From Mesorhizobium sp. WSM3862 (GTDB lineage: Bacteria; Pseudomonadota; Alphaproteobacteria; Rhizobiales; Rhizobiaceae): a stretch of DNA of 64,000 nucleotides. The stretch lies in NCBI RefSeq assembly GCF_002294985.1, contig NZ_NSGE01000006.1, positions 248,001-312,000 on the forward strand, in the 5' to 3' direction. Positions within the stretch are counted from its first letter, which is position 1. Each line of letters starts with the position of its first letter. Shown here piece by piece: positions 8,614 through 16,915 of the stretch. The translations under genes and the position numbers were made by a program. Under the pieces are notes generated by a model, which worked only from the letters and a program-made list of their open reading frames with translations, was not told the DNA's origin and ran no database searches.

Positions 8614-9618
8614 CTACTTGGTCTGCCAGGCGTACCAACGCGTGGCGATCTCGTCGCGGTGCTCGGCCCAGTAGTTCATGTCGAGATTGATCTGACCCTC
8701 GACATGCGCGTCGGGCAGCCCTTTCACCACGTCGGCGGGCATTTCGGCCTTGGCCTTGGTGTTGATCGGCGCGTAGCCGCTTGCCTCGGCGAATTTCGCC
8801 TGGCCGGTCGGGCTGGTCGCGGCGGCGAGGAACTTCATCGCGCTGTCCTTGTTCTTGGCGCCCTTCGGCACGACGAGAACGTCAGCGGCGGTGAGGTTCT
8901 GGTTCCAGGAGACGCCGACATCGGCGCCGTCCTTCTCGAGCGCAAAGACACGGCCGTTCCAGAGCTGCCCGAAGGCAGCCTCGCCCGAAGCGATGAGCTG
9001 CTGCGACTCCGCGCCGCCGCCCCACCAGACGATATCCGACTTGATCGTGTCGAGCTTCTTGAAAGCGCGCTCGAGATCGAGCGGATAGAGCTTGTCCGCC
9101 GGCACACCGTCGGCGAGCAGCGCGATCTCGATCACGCCCGGCGCCGACCATTTGTAGAAGGTCCGTTTGCCGGGAAACTTCTTGGTGTCGAACATGTCGG
9201 CCCAGCTTGTCGGTTCACCCGAAACCACGCCCTTGTTCCAGGCCAGCACGAAGGAATAGTAGAAGCTGCCGACGGCGTGCTCGTTGCTGAAGCGTGGGTC
9301 GAGATCGGCCTTCGGCACGGCGGCGAAGTCGATCGGCTCGAGCAGCCCGTCCTTGGCGGCCTTGATGGCGAAATCCATTTCCACGTCGACCACGTCCCAG
9401 GTCACGTTCTTGGCGTCCACCATGGCCTTCAGCTTGCCGTAGTCGGTCGGGCCGTCCTGCAGCACCTTGATGCCGGAGCTCGCCGCGAATGGCTCGGCCC
9501 AGGACTTGGTCTGCGCTTCCTGCGTGGTGCCGCCCCAGCTGGTGAATACCATTTCGTCGGCCTTGGCGGCGGTTGCCGACAGCAGTCCGGCGAGCACGCC
9601 GGCTAAGATCAGTCTCAT
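8614..9618 (-). CDS. Periplasmic substrate-binding protein, PotD/polyamine type
   Basis: A 334-residue periplasmic binding protein. It has a clear signal peptide (MRLILAGVLAGLLSATAAKA, cleavage after residue 20) followed by DEMVFTSWGGTTQ, the typical first strand of PotD-like proteins. A well-placed ribosome binding site (GAGGAGAATGAC before the ATG) supports the start. The neighbouring permeases and ATPase complete an importer of the spermidine/putrescine class. Because oxidative catabolic enzymes are encoded just upstream, the ligand is probably their substrate, perhaps cationic or nitrogen-containing; this is inference. Confidence 0.9.
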   Translation of the reverse strand: MRLILAGVLAGLLSATAAKADEMVFTSWGGTTQEAQTKSWAEPFAASSGIKVLQDGPTDYGKLKAMVDAKNVTWDVVDVEMDFAIKAAKDGLLEPIDFAAVPKADLDPRFSNEHAVGSFYYSFVLAWNKGVVSGEPTSWADMFDTKKFPGKRTFYKWSAPGVIEIALLADGVPADKLYPLDLERAFKKLDTIKSDIVWWGGGAESQQLIASGEAAFGQLWNGRVFALEKDGADVGVSWNQNLTAADVLVVPKGAKNKDSAMKFLAAATSPTGQAKFAEASGYAPINTKAKAEMPADVVKGLPDAHVEGQINLDMNYWAEHRDEIATRWYAWQTK

Positions 9619-9683
9619 GTCATTCTCCTCTGATTTCTCTGTTCCGTTTCTTGTTCTTGTCGCTGCACCCTCGGCATGCGTTC

Positions 9684-11156
9684 TCAGCGCATGACGAAGG
9701 GATCGGGAATCGGCTCGTCCGAGGTCTTGATCCAGACCGATTTCGAGCGCGTGTAGTCGCGGATGGCGTCGAGCCCGCCTTCGCGGCCAAGACCCGACAA
9801 CCCGTAGCCGCCGAAGGGAACGAGCGGCGAAACGGCGCGATAGGTGTTGACCCAGACGACGCCGGCACGGATGTCGCGCGCCATGCGGTGCGCCTTGCCG
9901 AGATTCGAGGTGAAGACGCCGGAGGCGAGACCGAAGGGCGTGTCGTTGGCTAGAGCCAATGCCTCGGCCTCGGTGTCGAAGGCGAGCACGCTCAACACCG
10001 GCCCGAACAATTCCTCGCGCACGCAGGGCAGGTTGCTATCACCGGCATCGACAATCGTCGGTGCATAGTAGAAGCCAGCGCCGGCGTCGGGGCGTTTGCC
10101 GCCGGTGACCAGCATGCCGCCGGCGGCGAGGCTTTCGGCGACGATCGTCTCGATCCGGTCGCGCTGGCGCAGGGTCGCGAGCGGCCCCATTTCGGTGGCC
10201 GGATCCTGAGGATCGCCGATGCGGATCGCTTCGGCCTTGCGCTTCAACCGGCCGAGGAATTCTTGCCTCGCGGAGCGCTCGATCAGCAGGCGCGAGCCGG
10301 CGACGCAGCTCTGTCCGGTCGCCGCAAAGATGCCGGCGACGACCGCATTGGCGGCGCTGTCGAGGTCGGCGTCGGCAAAGACGACGACCGGGCTCTTGCC
10401 GCCGAGCTCGAGCGTCGTGTGCGCGAGGTTTTCCGCCGTGTTCCTGACGATGGCGCGCGCCGTGGCCGGGCCGCCGGTGAAAGCGACGCGCGAGACCAGC
10501 GGGTGGCTGGTCAGGCGCCGTCCGCACTCCTGGCCGAAGCCCGTGAGGATGTTGACGGTGCCGGCCGGAAAGCCGGCTTCGCTGACCAACTCGGCGAAGG
10601 CGAGCAACGGTGCCGGGCCGTCTTCTGAGGCCTTGAGCACCACCGTGCAGCCCGCGGCAAGCGCCGGGCCGAGCTTGACCGCCGAGAGGAAGAGCTGCGA
10701 GTTCCACGGCACCACCGCGGCGACGACGCCGATCGGCTCGCGGCGGATGGTGACGTCGAGATCGGCCTTGTCGATCGGCACATGCGCGCCTTCATGCTTG
10801 TCGGCGAGCCCGCCATAGTAGCGGTAATAGTCGCCGACATAGGCGATCTGGGCGCGCGTCTCGCGGATGATCTTGCCGGTGTCGCGCGTCTCCAACTCGG
10901 CCAGGCGGCCCGCATTGGCGGCCACGAGGTCGCCGAGCCTGACCAGCAGCTTGCCCCGCGCGGTTGCTGTCATCGACGCCCAGGGGCCGGTGCGCAGCGC
11001 ACGATGCGCGGCCTCGACGGCGCGGTCGACATCGGATTCATCCGCCGCCGGCATCTTCGCCCATGGCGCGCCGGTCGACGGATCGATGCTGTCGAAGCTG
11101 GCCGACGGCTCGTCGAAGCGGCCGTCGATGAAGTTCCTGAATGCGGCGTCGGTCAT
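9684..11156 (-). CDS. NAD(P)-dependent aldehyde dehydrogenase
   Basis: A 490-residue aldehyde dehydrogenase that oxidises an aldehyde to a carboxylic acid. The general base (TTLELGGKSPVVVF, about Glu250) and catalytic cysteine (ATGQSCVAGSRLL, about Cys284) are both intact, and VVPWNSQLFL is the usual cofactor-site strand. Length is normal. It lies 22 nt after the luciferase-like monooxygenase gene and 65 nt before the binding-protein gene, all on one strand. It most likely handles an aldehyde, such as a semialdehyde, released by the monooxygenase and hydrolase encoded upstream. Confidence 0.93.
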   Translation of the reverse strand: MTDAAFRNFIDGRFDEPSASFDSIDPSTGAPWAKMPAADESDVDRAVEAAHRALRTGPWASMTATARGKLLVRLGDLVAANAGRLAELETRDTGKIIRETRAQIAYVGDYYRYYGGLADKHEGAHVPIDKADLDVTIRREPIGVVAAVVPWNSQLFLSAVKLGPALAAGCTVVLKASEDGPAPLLAFAELVSEAGFPAGTVNILTGFGQECGRRLTSHPLVSRVAFTGGPATARAIVRNTAENLAHTTLELGGKSPVVVFADADLDSAANAVVAGIFAATGQSCVAGSRLLIERSARQEFLGRLKRKAEAIRIGDPQDPATEMGPLATLRQRDRIETIVAESLAAGGMLVTGGKRPDAGAGFYYAPTIVDAGDSNLPCVREELFGPVLSVLAFDTEAEALALANDTPFGLASGVFTSNLGKAHRMARDIRAGVVWVNTYRAVSPLVPFGGYGLSGLGREGGLDAIRDYTRSKSVWIKTSDEPIPDPFVMR

Positions 11157-11178
11157 GGCCTTGCCCGTTCGTTCGCGA

Positions 11179-12216
11179 TCAGATGCAGGCCGGCATCACC
11201 CGGTCGATGAACAATTGCAGCGATTTCTTCTTGCGCGCGTGCGAAAGGCCGCTGTCGATCCAGATCGAGTACTGGTCGAAGCCTAGCGTCTCATAGGCTT
11301 TCAGCCGCGCGACCACCTCGTGCGCCTCGCCGATCACCAGGTTCTGGCGCATCTTGTCCGGCGCGTATTGCGGCATGGCCGCGATCTCTTCGGCGCTCAG
11401 CGGTTCCAAAATGCCCTGGTGCACCGGCTTCTTGTTCTGGAACCAGGCGCCGAACTGGCAGTAGAAGTTCGACAGATCCTGGCTCAGCCGATCGGCATCG
11501 GCGGCGTCCTCGGCGACGAACGTGTGCATCAAGAGCATGATTTCCGGACGCGGGATTTCAGGATGCGCGGCGCAGGCGTCGTTAAACCGCTGCATCAGGC
11601 TTGCAACCTCATCGTCGCCGGACGCCAGTGGCGTCACTTGGACCTTGCATCCGTTGGCGACAGCGAAGTCGTGCGAGTTCGGATCGCGCGCCGCCACCCA
11701 GATCGGCGGGTAGGGTTTTTGCAGGGGCTTGGGAGAGGAGGTGGTTGGCGGGAACTGCCAGAATTCGCCGGAGTGCTCGTAGTCGCCGTCCCAGAGACCT
11801 CGGATCGCCGGAATGATCTCGCGCATGCGCTGCCCGGCGCCCCAGGCATCGAGCCCGGGGAAGACGCGCTGATATTCGTAGCTGTAGGCGCCCCGGGCGA
11901 TGCCGATGTCGAGCCGGCCGCCGGCAATCACGTCGGTCATCGCCGCCTCGCCGGCAAGCTTGATCGGGTGCCAGAAGGGCGCGATGATGGTTCCGGTGCC
12001 GAGGCGGATGCGGCTGGTCTTGGCCGCAAGATAGGCGATGTTGATGAACGGATTGGGCGAGATGGTGAACTCCATCCCGTGATGCTCGCCGATCCAGGCG
12101 GTCTCGAAGCCCGCCTGTTCCGCCAGTAGGACCAGCTCACCCAGCTCGCGCAACAACTCCGAATGCGGCTTGGCGAGATCCGAGCGTTCCATATGCACGA
12201 AGAGCGAGAACTTCAT
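11179..12216 (-). CDS. LLM-class flavin-dependent monooxygenase
   Basis: A 345-residue member of the bacterial luciferase-like, two-component flavin monooxygenases, which use FMNH2 supplied by a separate reductase. Diagnostic stretches are the N-terminal strand with AGFETAWIGEHHGMEF, RIRLGTGTIIAPFWHPIKLA and GGRLDIGIARGAYSYEYQRV. The start at 12216 overlaps the stop of the reductase-fusion gene by 4 nt, so monooxygenase and reductase are translationally coupled. Relatives include RutA and pyridine-type ring-opening monooxygenases; the actual substrate here is unknown. Confidence 0.92.
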   Translation of the reverse strand: MKFSLFVHMERSDLAKPHSELLRELGELVLLAEQAGFETAWIGEHHGMEFTISPNPFINIAYLAAKTSRIRLGTGTIIAPFWHPIKLAGEAAMTDVIAGGRLDIGIARGAYSYEYQRVFPGLDAWGAGQRMREIIPAIRGLWDGDYEHSGEFWQFPPTTSSPKPLQKPYPPIWVAARDPNSHDFAVANGCKVQVTPLASGDDEVASLMQRFNDACAAHPEIPRPEIMLLMHTFVAEDAADADRLSQDLSNFYCQFGAWFQNKKPVHQGILEPLSAEEIAAMPQYAPDKMRQNLVIGEAHEVVARLKAYETLGFDQYSIWIDSGLSHARKKKSLQLFIDRVMPACI

Positions 12217-14006
12217 CCCTGGTCACCTGTATTGAGGGCGGCGGTCCTGGCGAGCGGCCTTACCTCGCCTTCGACCTCGTTGCCGACATAGACGCCGAAT
12301 GCGTCTTCAGTGCATTCGCGCACATAGCGGGTGAGCATCGAGCGGATGGCCGGATCGGCGATCTTCGAGCCGTCGATCGCGTCGATGTCGATCAGCCGGA
12401 TGCCTCGATCGCTGGAAGCCGGCACGCCGAAGGTACCGCGATAGTAAACATGGGTGCGCGAGGGATTGCCCGCGTCGTCCCATACGGCGAAGAGGAAGCC
12501 GAGCTGGGCCTCGATGGCCTTTGCGGCCAGAAGCCCGTTGAGGCTCTTGCCGTCGCTTGCCGAGCCCAGCCCCCGGCCGCGCGGCAGTTCGAGGAAGCCG
12601 TCTGGCGTTTCCAGGAACAGGATACGGCCGCCGTTTTCGAGGATGGCGCCGACATCGGTGCCGGGCTGGGCGGCGGCCAGCGCCTCCTGACTGAGCCCGG
12701 GCGTGATGTAGGCGCCGCGGCAATAGCCGAGAGGCTGCGAGGAATTGTGCTGGAAGTCGCGGACGCGGCCGATCAGGATCGAATGGTCGCCCGCCTCGAC
12801 CAACCGCTCCAGATCGCAGTCGAAGGTTGCGACCGAGCCGTCGAGAACCGGACTGCCGGTCTTCCCCGGGCGCCAGTCGACCGACGCGAATTTATCCGCT
12901 GCCTTGGAGGCGAAGATGCCGGAGGCCGCTTTCTGGGTCTCGTTCAAAATGTTGATGGCGAAGCTCTTCGATGTCGCAAACACCGGATGACCGAGCGCCT
13001 TGTGGGCGATGCAGACCAGCACCAGCGGCGGATCAAGCGACACCGATGTGAACGAGTTGGCGGTGAAGCCGCGCGGCTCGCCTTCCGCGCCGATCGTGGT
13101 GACGATGGTGACGCCGGTTAGGAAGGAGCCGAGCGCACGCCGGAACTCGCCGCTGTCGAAGCTGGCGTCCGCTGCTGCTCCTTGCTCCAGGCTTTCACCT
13201 TCGTTCAGGAACTCGGCGATGCATCGTGAGGTGAGATCCGGTGCCGCCACCGCCATCATGTGCCTTTGGCCGGCGAGAACGGTGCAGCGGCCATGCGGCG
13301 CGAGCCTGGCCATGGCGGCCGACATTGCCGGCGAGGAGTTCTTGTCCTCGGAGCCGGTGATGAACAGGGCCGGCATGGCCAGGGTCTGCAGGCGCTCGGC
13401 GTGGTCGCCGTCGGCACGGGCGAACAGGCGATAGGTGCGGGCGTAGCCTTCGGGATCGACCTCGCTCAACGCTGCCGCCGCCTTCCCGGCCGCCGCCGTG
13501 AGCTCGGCCGGAACCGGATCGCCGAACCAGCGGGCGATGGTCTCGGCGACCCCCGCCGCATCGCCGTGGCCGGTGAGCGCCGCCGCGCGCTCGAGCACGG
13601 CTTGGGCCAGATCAGGCGGACGACGGAACACGGCGTTGAGCGACACGACACGGCGGATGCGCTTCGGCGCTAGCAGCGCGAGTTCCTGCGCGACCAAAGC
13701 CCCCATCGAGTGACCGACGACGGACACCTTGTCGAGGCCGAGATGATCGAGCAGCCGGATCGCCTGCGCGGCATAGTCGGCGAGTTCCGGCTCCTGCGGC
13801 GGCAGCGGCGAGCGGCCGTGGCCAAGCATGTCGATGGCGATCAGGTCGAAGCGGTCAGCCATCCGCTGGGTCTGCGGCTGCCAGATCGTCGCGTTCATGC
13901 CGACGCCGTGGATGAACAGCACCGGCGCGCCCGATCCGGCGCGGATAAAGCCGGTTCCGTCGGGCGCGGCTGCCCGGGTCCATCCAGGTGCGACGGCGTC
14001 ATCCAT
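12213..14006 (-). CDS. Alpha/beta-hydrolase fused to flavin reductase, with an extra C-terminal domain
   Basis: A 597-residue fusion. Residues 1-270 are an alpha/beta-hydrolase with oxyanion motif FIHGVG, nucleophile elbow GHSMG (Ser100), acid near Asp221 (ITGSEDKN) and His249 (GQRHMM). Residues about 284-433 are a flavin reductase domain of the HpaC/RutF kind (GVTIVTTIGAEGEPRGFTAN, SFTSVSLDPPLVLV). The remaining 150 residues are a third domain with alternating strands (RILFLETPDGFLELPRGRG) that loosely resembles a Nudix fold without its motif. The start at 14006 overlaps the DUF1185 gene by 8 nt. The reductase domain probably supplies FMNH2 to the adjacent LLM monooxygenase, and the hydrolase acts on the oxidised product. 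In most genomes these are separate genes, from memory. Confidence 0.88.
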   Translation of the reverse strand: MDDAVAPGWTRAAAPDGTGFIRAGSGAPVLFIHGVGMNATIWQPQTQRMADRFDLIAIDMLGHGRSPLPPQEPELADYAAQAIRLLDHLGLDKVSVVGHSMGALVAQELALLAPKRIRRVVSLNAVFRRPPDLAQAVLERAAALTGHGDAAGVAETIARWFGDPVPAELTAAAGKAAAALSEVDPEGYARTYRLFARADGDHAERLQTLAMPALFITGSEDKNSSPAMSAAMARLAPHGRCTVLAGQRHMMAVAAPDLTSRCIAEFLNEGESLEQGAAADASFDSGEFRRALGSFLTGVTIVTTIGAEGEPRGFTANSFTSVSLDPPLVLVCIAHKALGHPVFATSKSFAINILNETQKAASGIFASKAADKFASVDWRPGKTGSPVLDGSVATFDCDLERLVEAGDHSILIGRVRDFQHNSSQPLGYCRGAYITPGLSQEALAAAQPGTDVGAILENGGRILFLETPDGFLELPRGRGLGSASDGKSLNGLLAAKAIEAQLGFLFAVWDDAGNPSRTHVYYRGTFGVPASSDRGIRLIDIDAIDGSKIADPAIRSMLTRYVRECTEDAFGVYVGNEVEGEVRPLARTAALNTGDQG

Positions 14007-14586
14007 GCAGGTCGCCCACTTCCTTGAGGTCCTGATAGCGGTCGCCGATGCGATGGTGAGGACGGCCGCCGATCGAAGCACCGAGCGCCACGACCAACTC
14101 GTCCGGCGCCGGTGCGTCGCCGATCTGGAAATGCACGGTCAGATAGTGCGAGCGACGGCCCTCGTCATTCTTGTCCATCAGCGGAATCATGATCGGTGTG
14201 TTCGGCCCACCACGCAGATTGGTGAAGGCGAGATAGGTCTTGGCGGCGACGGCGCGGCGATAATGATTGCCGAAATGCAGTGTGTGGATCAGCGCCGAGG
14301 CATGCTCGATCTCGCCCGACGTGCCGCAGATCGCGGCCTTGCCGTAGCCCTCGATCGCCTCGGCCGAGCCGGCGGCGGCAACGATCTCGCGGGTCAGGGT
14401 TTCTCCAAGCGCCGGCGCAAAGGCGCGGATTTCGGGCGAAAGATCCTCGATGAAGCCGCGACCCGCCCAGGGGTTCGTCAGCACGGCGGCGATGCCGATC
14501 AGGCGCAGCGGCTTGGATGCTGCCTTGCCGCCTTCGATCAGCGTGTTCTCGCTGTAAGTGACGATCTTGCGAATGGCCGGCTGCAT
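13999..14586 (-). CDS. 'Amino acid synthesis' family protein (DUF1185, PF06684)
   Basis: A 195-residue protein of the PF06684 family, recognised by IRKIVTYSENTLIEGGK, LTNPWAGRGFIEDLSP and LGASIGGRPHHRIGDRYQD. The family's biochemical role is not established to my knowledge; the 'amino acid synthesis' name is historical. It recurs beside LLM monooxygenases, flavin reductases and alpha/beta-hydrolases. It is the first gene of the minus-strand catabolic operon, 52 nt from the palindromic operator, and overlaps the next gene by 8 nt, so tight coupling with the oxidation chemistry is likely. Confidence 0.85.
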   Translation of the reverse strand: MQPAIRKIVTYSENTLIEGGKAASKPLRLIGIAAVLTNPWAGRGFIEDLSPEIRAFAPALGETLTREIVAAAGSAEAIEGYGKAAICGTSGEIEHASALIHTLHFGNHYRRAVAAKTYLAFTNLRGGPNTPIMIPLMDKNDEGRRSHYLTVHFQIGDAPAPDELVVALGASIGGRPHHRIGDRYQDLKEVGDLHG

Positions 14587-14638
14587 GGAAACCTCTGTCA
14601 GGTGGCGCTCGAGAAAATGCCAACTTCTCTGTCGTCTT

Positions 14639-14650
14639 ATGGTATACCAT
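14639..14650. promoter_or_regulatory. Palindromic operator ATGGTATACCAT
   Basis: A perfect 12-bp inverted repeat between the divergent DUF1185 gene (starts 14586) and GntR gene (starts 14722). The core TGGTATACCA matches the form of sites bound by FadR/VanR-type (FCD) GntR regulators. A partial half-site TATGG follows immediately. Its position fits control of both promoters by the adjacent GntR protein. Confidence 0.7.
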
Positions 14651-14721
14651 AGTATGGAGCACCAAACACCTTGTCAACCGGCCATGGAATCTGTTTTCGT
14701 GGCGGCCAAGGGAGCAGAGAC

Positions 14722-15399
14722 ATGCAGGACGACACGCTTCGCATCGATCGCAGCGCCAAAACCTTGAGAACATTGGCCCTTGAGCGCATGCGCGAGGCCA
14801 TAATGGATTTTCATTTCCAGCCCGGCGAAAGGCTCGTCGAGCGGCCGCTTTGCGACCAGCTCGGCGTCAGCCGATCGGTTGTGCGCGAGGTCCTGCGGCA
14901 GCTGGAGGCTGAAGGCCTTGTGCAGATGATCCCCGGGCATGGTCCGGCTGTGGCCAAACCGGATATCGGCCGCACCGACGAGATCTATGAGCTCAGGGCT
15001 TTGCTCGAGGGCATCGCGGCGCGCGCCTGCGCGCAATCGGCCACCAATGGCCAACTGGCCGTACTGGAGCACGCCCTCGGCGAGCTCTTCGAGGCCTGGG
15101 CCTCGGGCAAGCCGCCGGCAGTGATGCGCGCGACGACGAAGTTCTACGAAGCGCTTTTCGAGGCTGCGGACAAGCGTGTCGCCTGGGAGATCGTCAGCGG
15201 GTTGAATGTGCGCATCAACCAGCTGCGTTCGATGACGATCGCCTCGGCAAACCGTCGCGAGCCGGCGATCGCCGAGATGAACGCGATTATGGATGCGATC
15301 CGGGCGCGTAAGCCGCAGGAGGCGGAAGCCGCGGCACGGCGCCACGTCGAATCCGCCTGGAAGATCGCCCGGGACAAACTGCGCCTTGACCCTCTCTAA
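14722..15399 (+). CDS. GntR family transcriptional regulator, FCD (FadR) subfamily
   Basis: A 225-residue regulator with an N-terminal winged helix (RPLCDQLGVSRSVVREVLRQ at about residues 45-64, then LEAEGLVQMIPGHG) and a C-terminal helical FCD ligand-binding domain with the metal/ligand residues spread over YELRALLEG and RRHVESAWK. I chose the ATG at 14722 because GGAG lies 8 nt upstream; an upstream TTG would add 17 residues with no helix-turn-helix contribution. It is divergent from the catabolic operon and probably represses it until an inducer binds, through the palindrome at 14639. Confidence 0.92.
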   Translation: MQDDTLRIDRSAKTLRTLALERMREAIMDFHFQPGERLVERPLCDQLGVSRSVVREVLRQLEAEGLVQMIPGHGPAVAKPDIGRTDEIYELRALLEGIAARACAQSATNGQLAVLEHALGELFEAWASGKPPAVMRATTKFYEALFEAADKRVAWEIVSGLNVRINQLRSMTIASANRREPAIAEMNAIMDAIRARKPQEAEAAARRHVESAWKIARDKLRLDPL

Positions 15400-15435
15400 A
15401 GCGCGTCGCGCTGGAACGAATTTAGGCGACGCTTT
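15398..15435. repeat. Imperfect inverted repeat at the GntR / pqqE boundary
   Basis: AAAGCGCGTCGC at 15398 pairs with GCGACGCTTT ending at 15435, with two unpaired bases in the left arm. It overlaps the GntR stop codon and sits between convergent genes, so it could work as a weak bidirectional terminator or be a short interspersed rhizobial palindrome. There is no T-run. Confidence 0.4.
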
Positions 15436-15500
15436 CGCACAAATCCCGCCATGCCGAATTCCGGTTCTATCCTATTGGGGACCACCCAGGGGAAGAACGG

Positions 15501-16622
15501 TCAGCCGAGCTCCGCCACAGCTCTTATCCGACGGTAAATGAAGGGTTCGCCCGCCGCATTGTCTGCCGCGGCGCGCCGAGTTTCGTCGGTGAGCATGCCC
15601 ATGCGGGCATGGATCGGCGATTTGATGCACACCGGATCCGTTGCAGCGGCATCGCCGGCAATCGCCATCGCCTGACATCTGCAGCCGCCCCAATCGAACT
15701 CGCGCCGCTCGCAGCTTCGGCACGGCTCCTGCATCCATTCGGTACCGCGAAAGGCATTGAATGCCGGTGAATCGGTCCAGATCTCGGCCAGCGAGCGCTC
15801 TCCGAAACGCTCGAAGCGGAGCGCAGGAATGGTCTGCGCGGCATGGCATGGCAGCACCGTGCCGTCGGGCGTCACCATGAAGGCGTCGCGCGCCCAGCCG
15901 CCCATGCACGGCTTGGGATAGACGGCGAAATAATCCGGCGGGACGAAATCGATGTTGATGACGCCGGCAAGCCGTGCTTGCGCCGCCGCGACGATCTCCG
16001 CTTGCCGCTCGACCGCGGCGCGTTCGGGCATCAGCGTATTGCGATTGGCCAGCGCCCAGCCGGCATACTGCACATTGGCGATCTCGAGCCGCTCGGCGTC
16101 CAGCGAAAGAGCCAGGTCGATGAATTCCGGCACTTCCTCGATGTTGTGGCAATGGATCGGCGCATTGATGGTGAGCGGCAACCCGGCCGCGCGGGCGCGG
16201 CGTGCCGTCTCCAGCTTCTTTTCGTGGCTGCCGCTGTGGTTGCCGATACGGTCGGTCGTCGCCGGGCGGGCGCCCTGGAAGCTCAGCTGCAGGTGGTCGA
16301 GCCCGGCTTCGGCAAAGGCCGCGATCCGGCCCTCGGCAATGTTGATGCCGGCGGTGATGAGGTTGGTGTAGACACCGCGCGCCGAAAGCCCGGCGATCAA
16401 TTGCCCGAGATCGCGGCGCAGCGTCGGCTCGCCGCCGGACAGATGCACCTGCAGAACGCCGAGATCGGCGGCCTGCGAGAAAAGATCGAGCCAGGTCTGG
16501 GTGTCGAGCTCACGATCGGCCTTGAGCAATTCGAGCGGATTGGAGCAATAAGGGCACTGCAGCGGGCAGCGATGCGTCAGTTCCGCCAGCATGCCGATCG
16601 GAGGCAGAAGCGGCTCGCTCAT
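15501..16622 (-). CDS. pqqE: PQQ biosynthesis radical SAM enzyme PqqE
   Basis: A 373-residue radical SAM/SPASM enzyme that forms the Glu-Tyr carbon-carbon cross-link in the PqqA peptide, the first step of pyrroloquinoline quinone synthesis. The [4Fe-4S] motif is RCPLQCPYCSNP (Cys19, 23, 26). The C-terminal SPASM cysteines are present in EPCRSCERREFDWGGCRCQA and TDPVC. The ATG at 16622 overlaps the pqqD stop by 4 nt, which selects it over the upstream in-frame start inside pqqD. It is the last gene of a pqqABCDE operon. Confidence 0.97.
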   Translation of the reverse strand: MSEPLLPPIGMLAELTHRCPLQCPYCSNPLELLKADRELDTQTWLDLFSQAADLGVLQVHLSGGEPTLRRDLGQLIAGLSARGVYTNLITAGINIAEGRIAAFAEAGLDHLQLSFQGARPATTDRIGNHSGSHEKKLETARRARAAGLPLTINAPIHCHNIEEVPEFIDLALSLDAERLEIANVQYAGWALANRNTLMPERAAVERQAEIVAAAQARLAGVINIDFVPPDYFAVYPKPCMGGWARDAFMVTPDGTVLPCHAAQTIPALRFERFGERSLAEIWTDSPAFNAFRGTEWMQEPCRSCERREFDWGGCRCQAMAIAGDAAATDPVCIKSPIHARMGMLTDETRRAAADNAAGEPFIYRRIRAVAELG

Positions 16623-16915
16623 AGCTTCACCAGCAGCTTGTCCGACCATTCCTGGAGGAAGGCGATGACATCGGCCGCTACGGCCTTCTGTTCAGCATCG
16701 TAATCGGCCGCAAGACCAGCGATGATGTAGCCGACGGTGGACCGCCCGTCGCAGCGGCGCAATATGTCGAGACTGATATCGTTCGGCCAGAATACCCTCT
16801 CCGGCGAAAGCACGGCGAAGGCCTGCCGCACGGGATCGTATTGTATACGCACGTGCCTCGGCAGCGATGGCATCGATTGCAAGGAGACGATGGCTCTCTC
16901 GCGCAGCGCCATCAT
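16619..16915 (-). CDS. pqqD: PqqA-binding chaperone PqqD
   Basis: A 98-residue RiPP recognition element that binds the PqqA precursor and presents it to PqqE. Family features include PRHVRIQYDPVRQAFAVLSP, ERVFWPNDISLDIL and the C-terminal helices with ADVIAFLQEW. It overlaps pqqC (ATGA at 16912-16915) and pqqE (ATGA at 16619-16622). Two adjacent ATG codons are possible starts; the first fits the overlap. Confidence 0.93.
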   Translation of the reverse strand: MMALRERAIVSLQSMPSLPRHVRIQYDPVRQAFAVLSPERVFWPNDISLDILRRCDGRSTVGYIIAGLAADYDAEQKAVAADVIAFLQEWSDKLLVKL

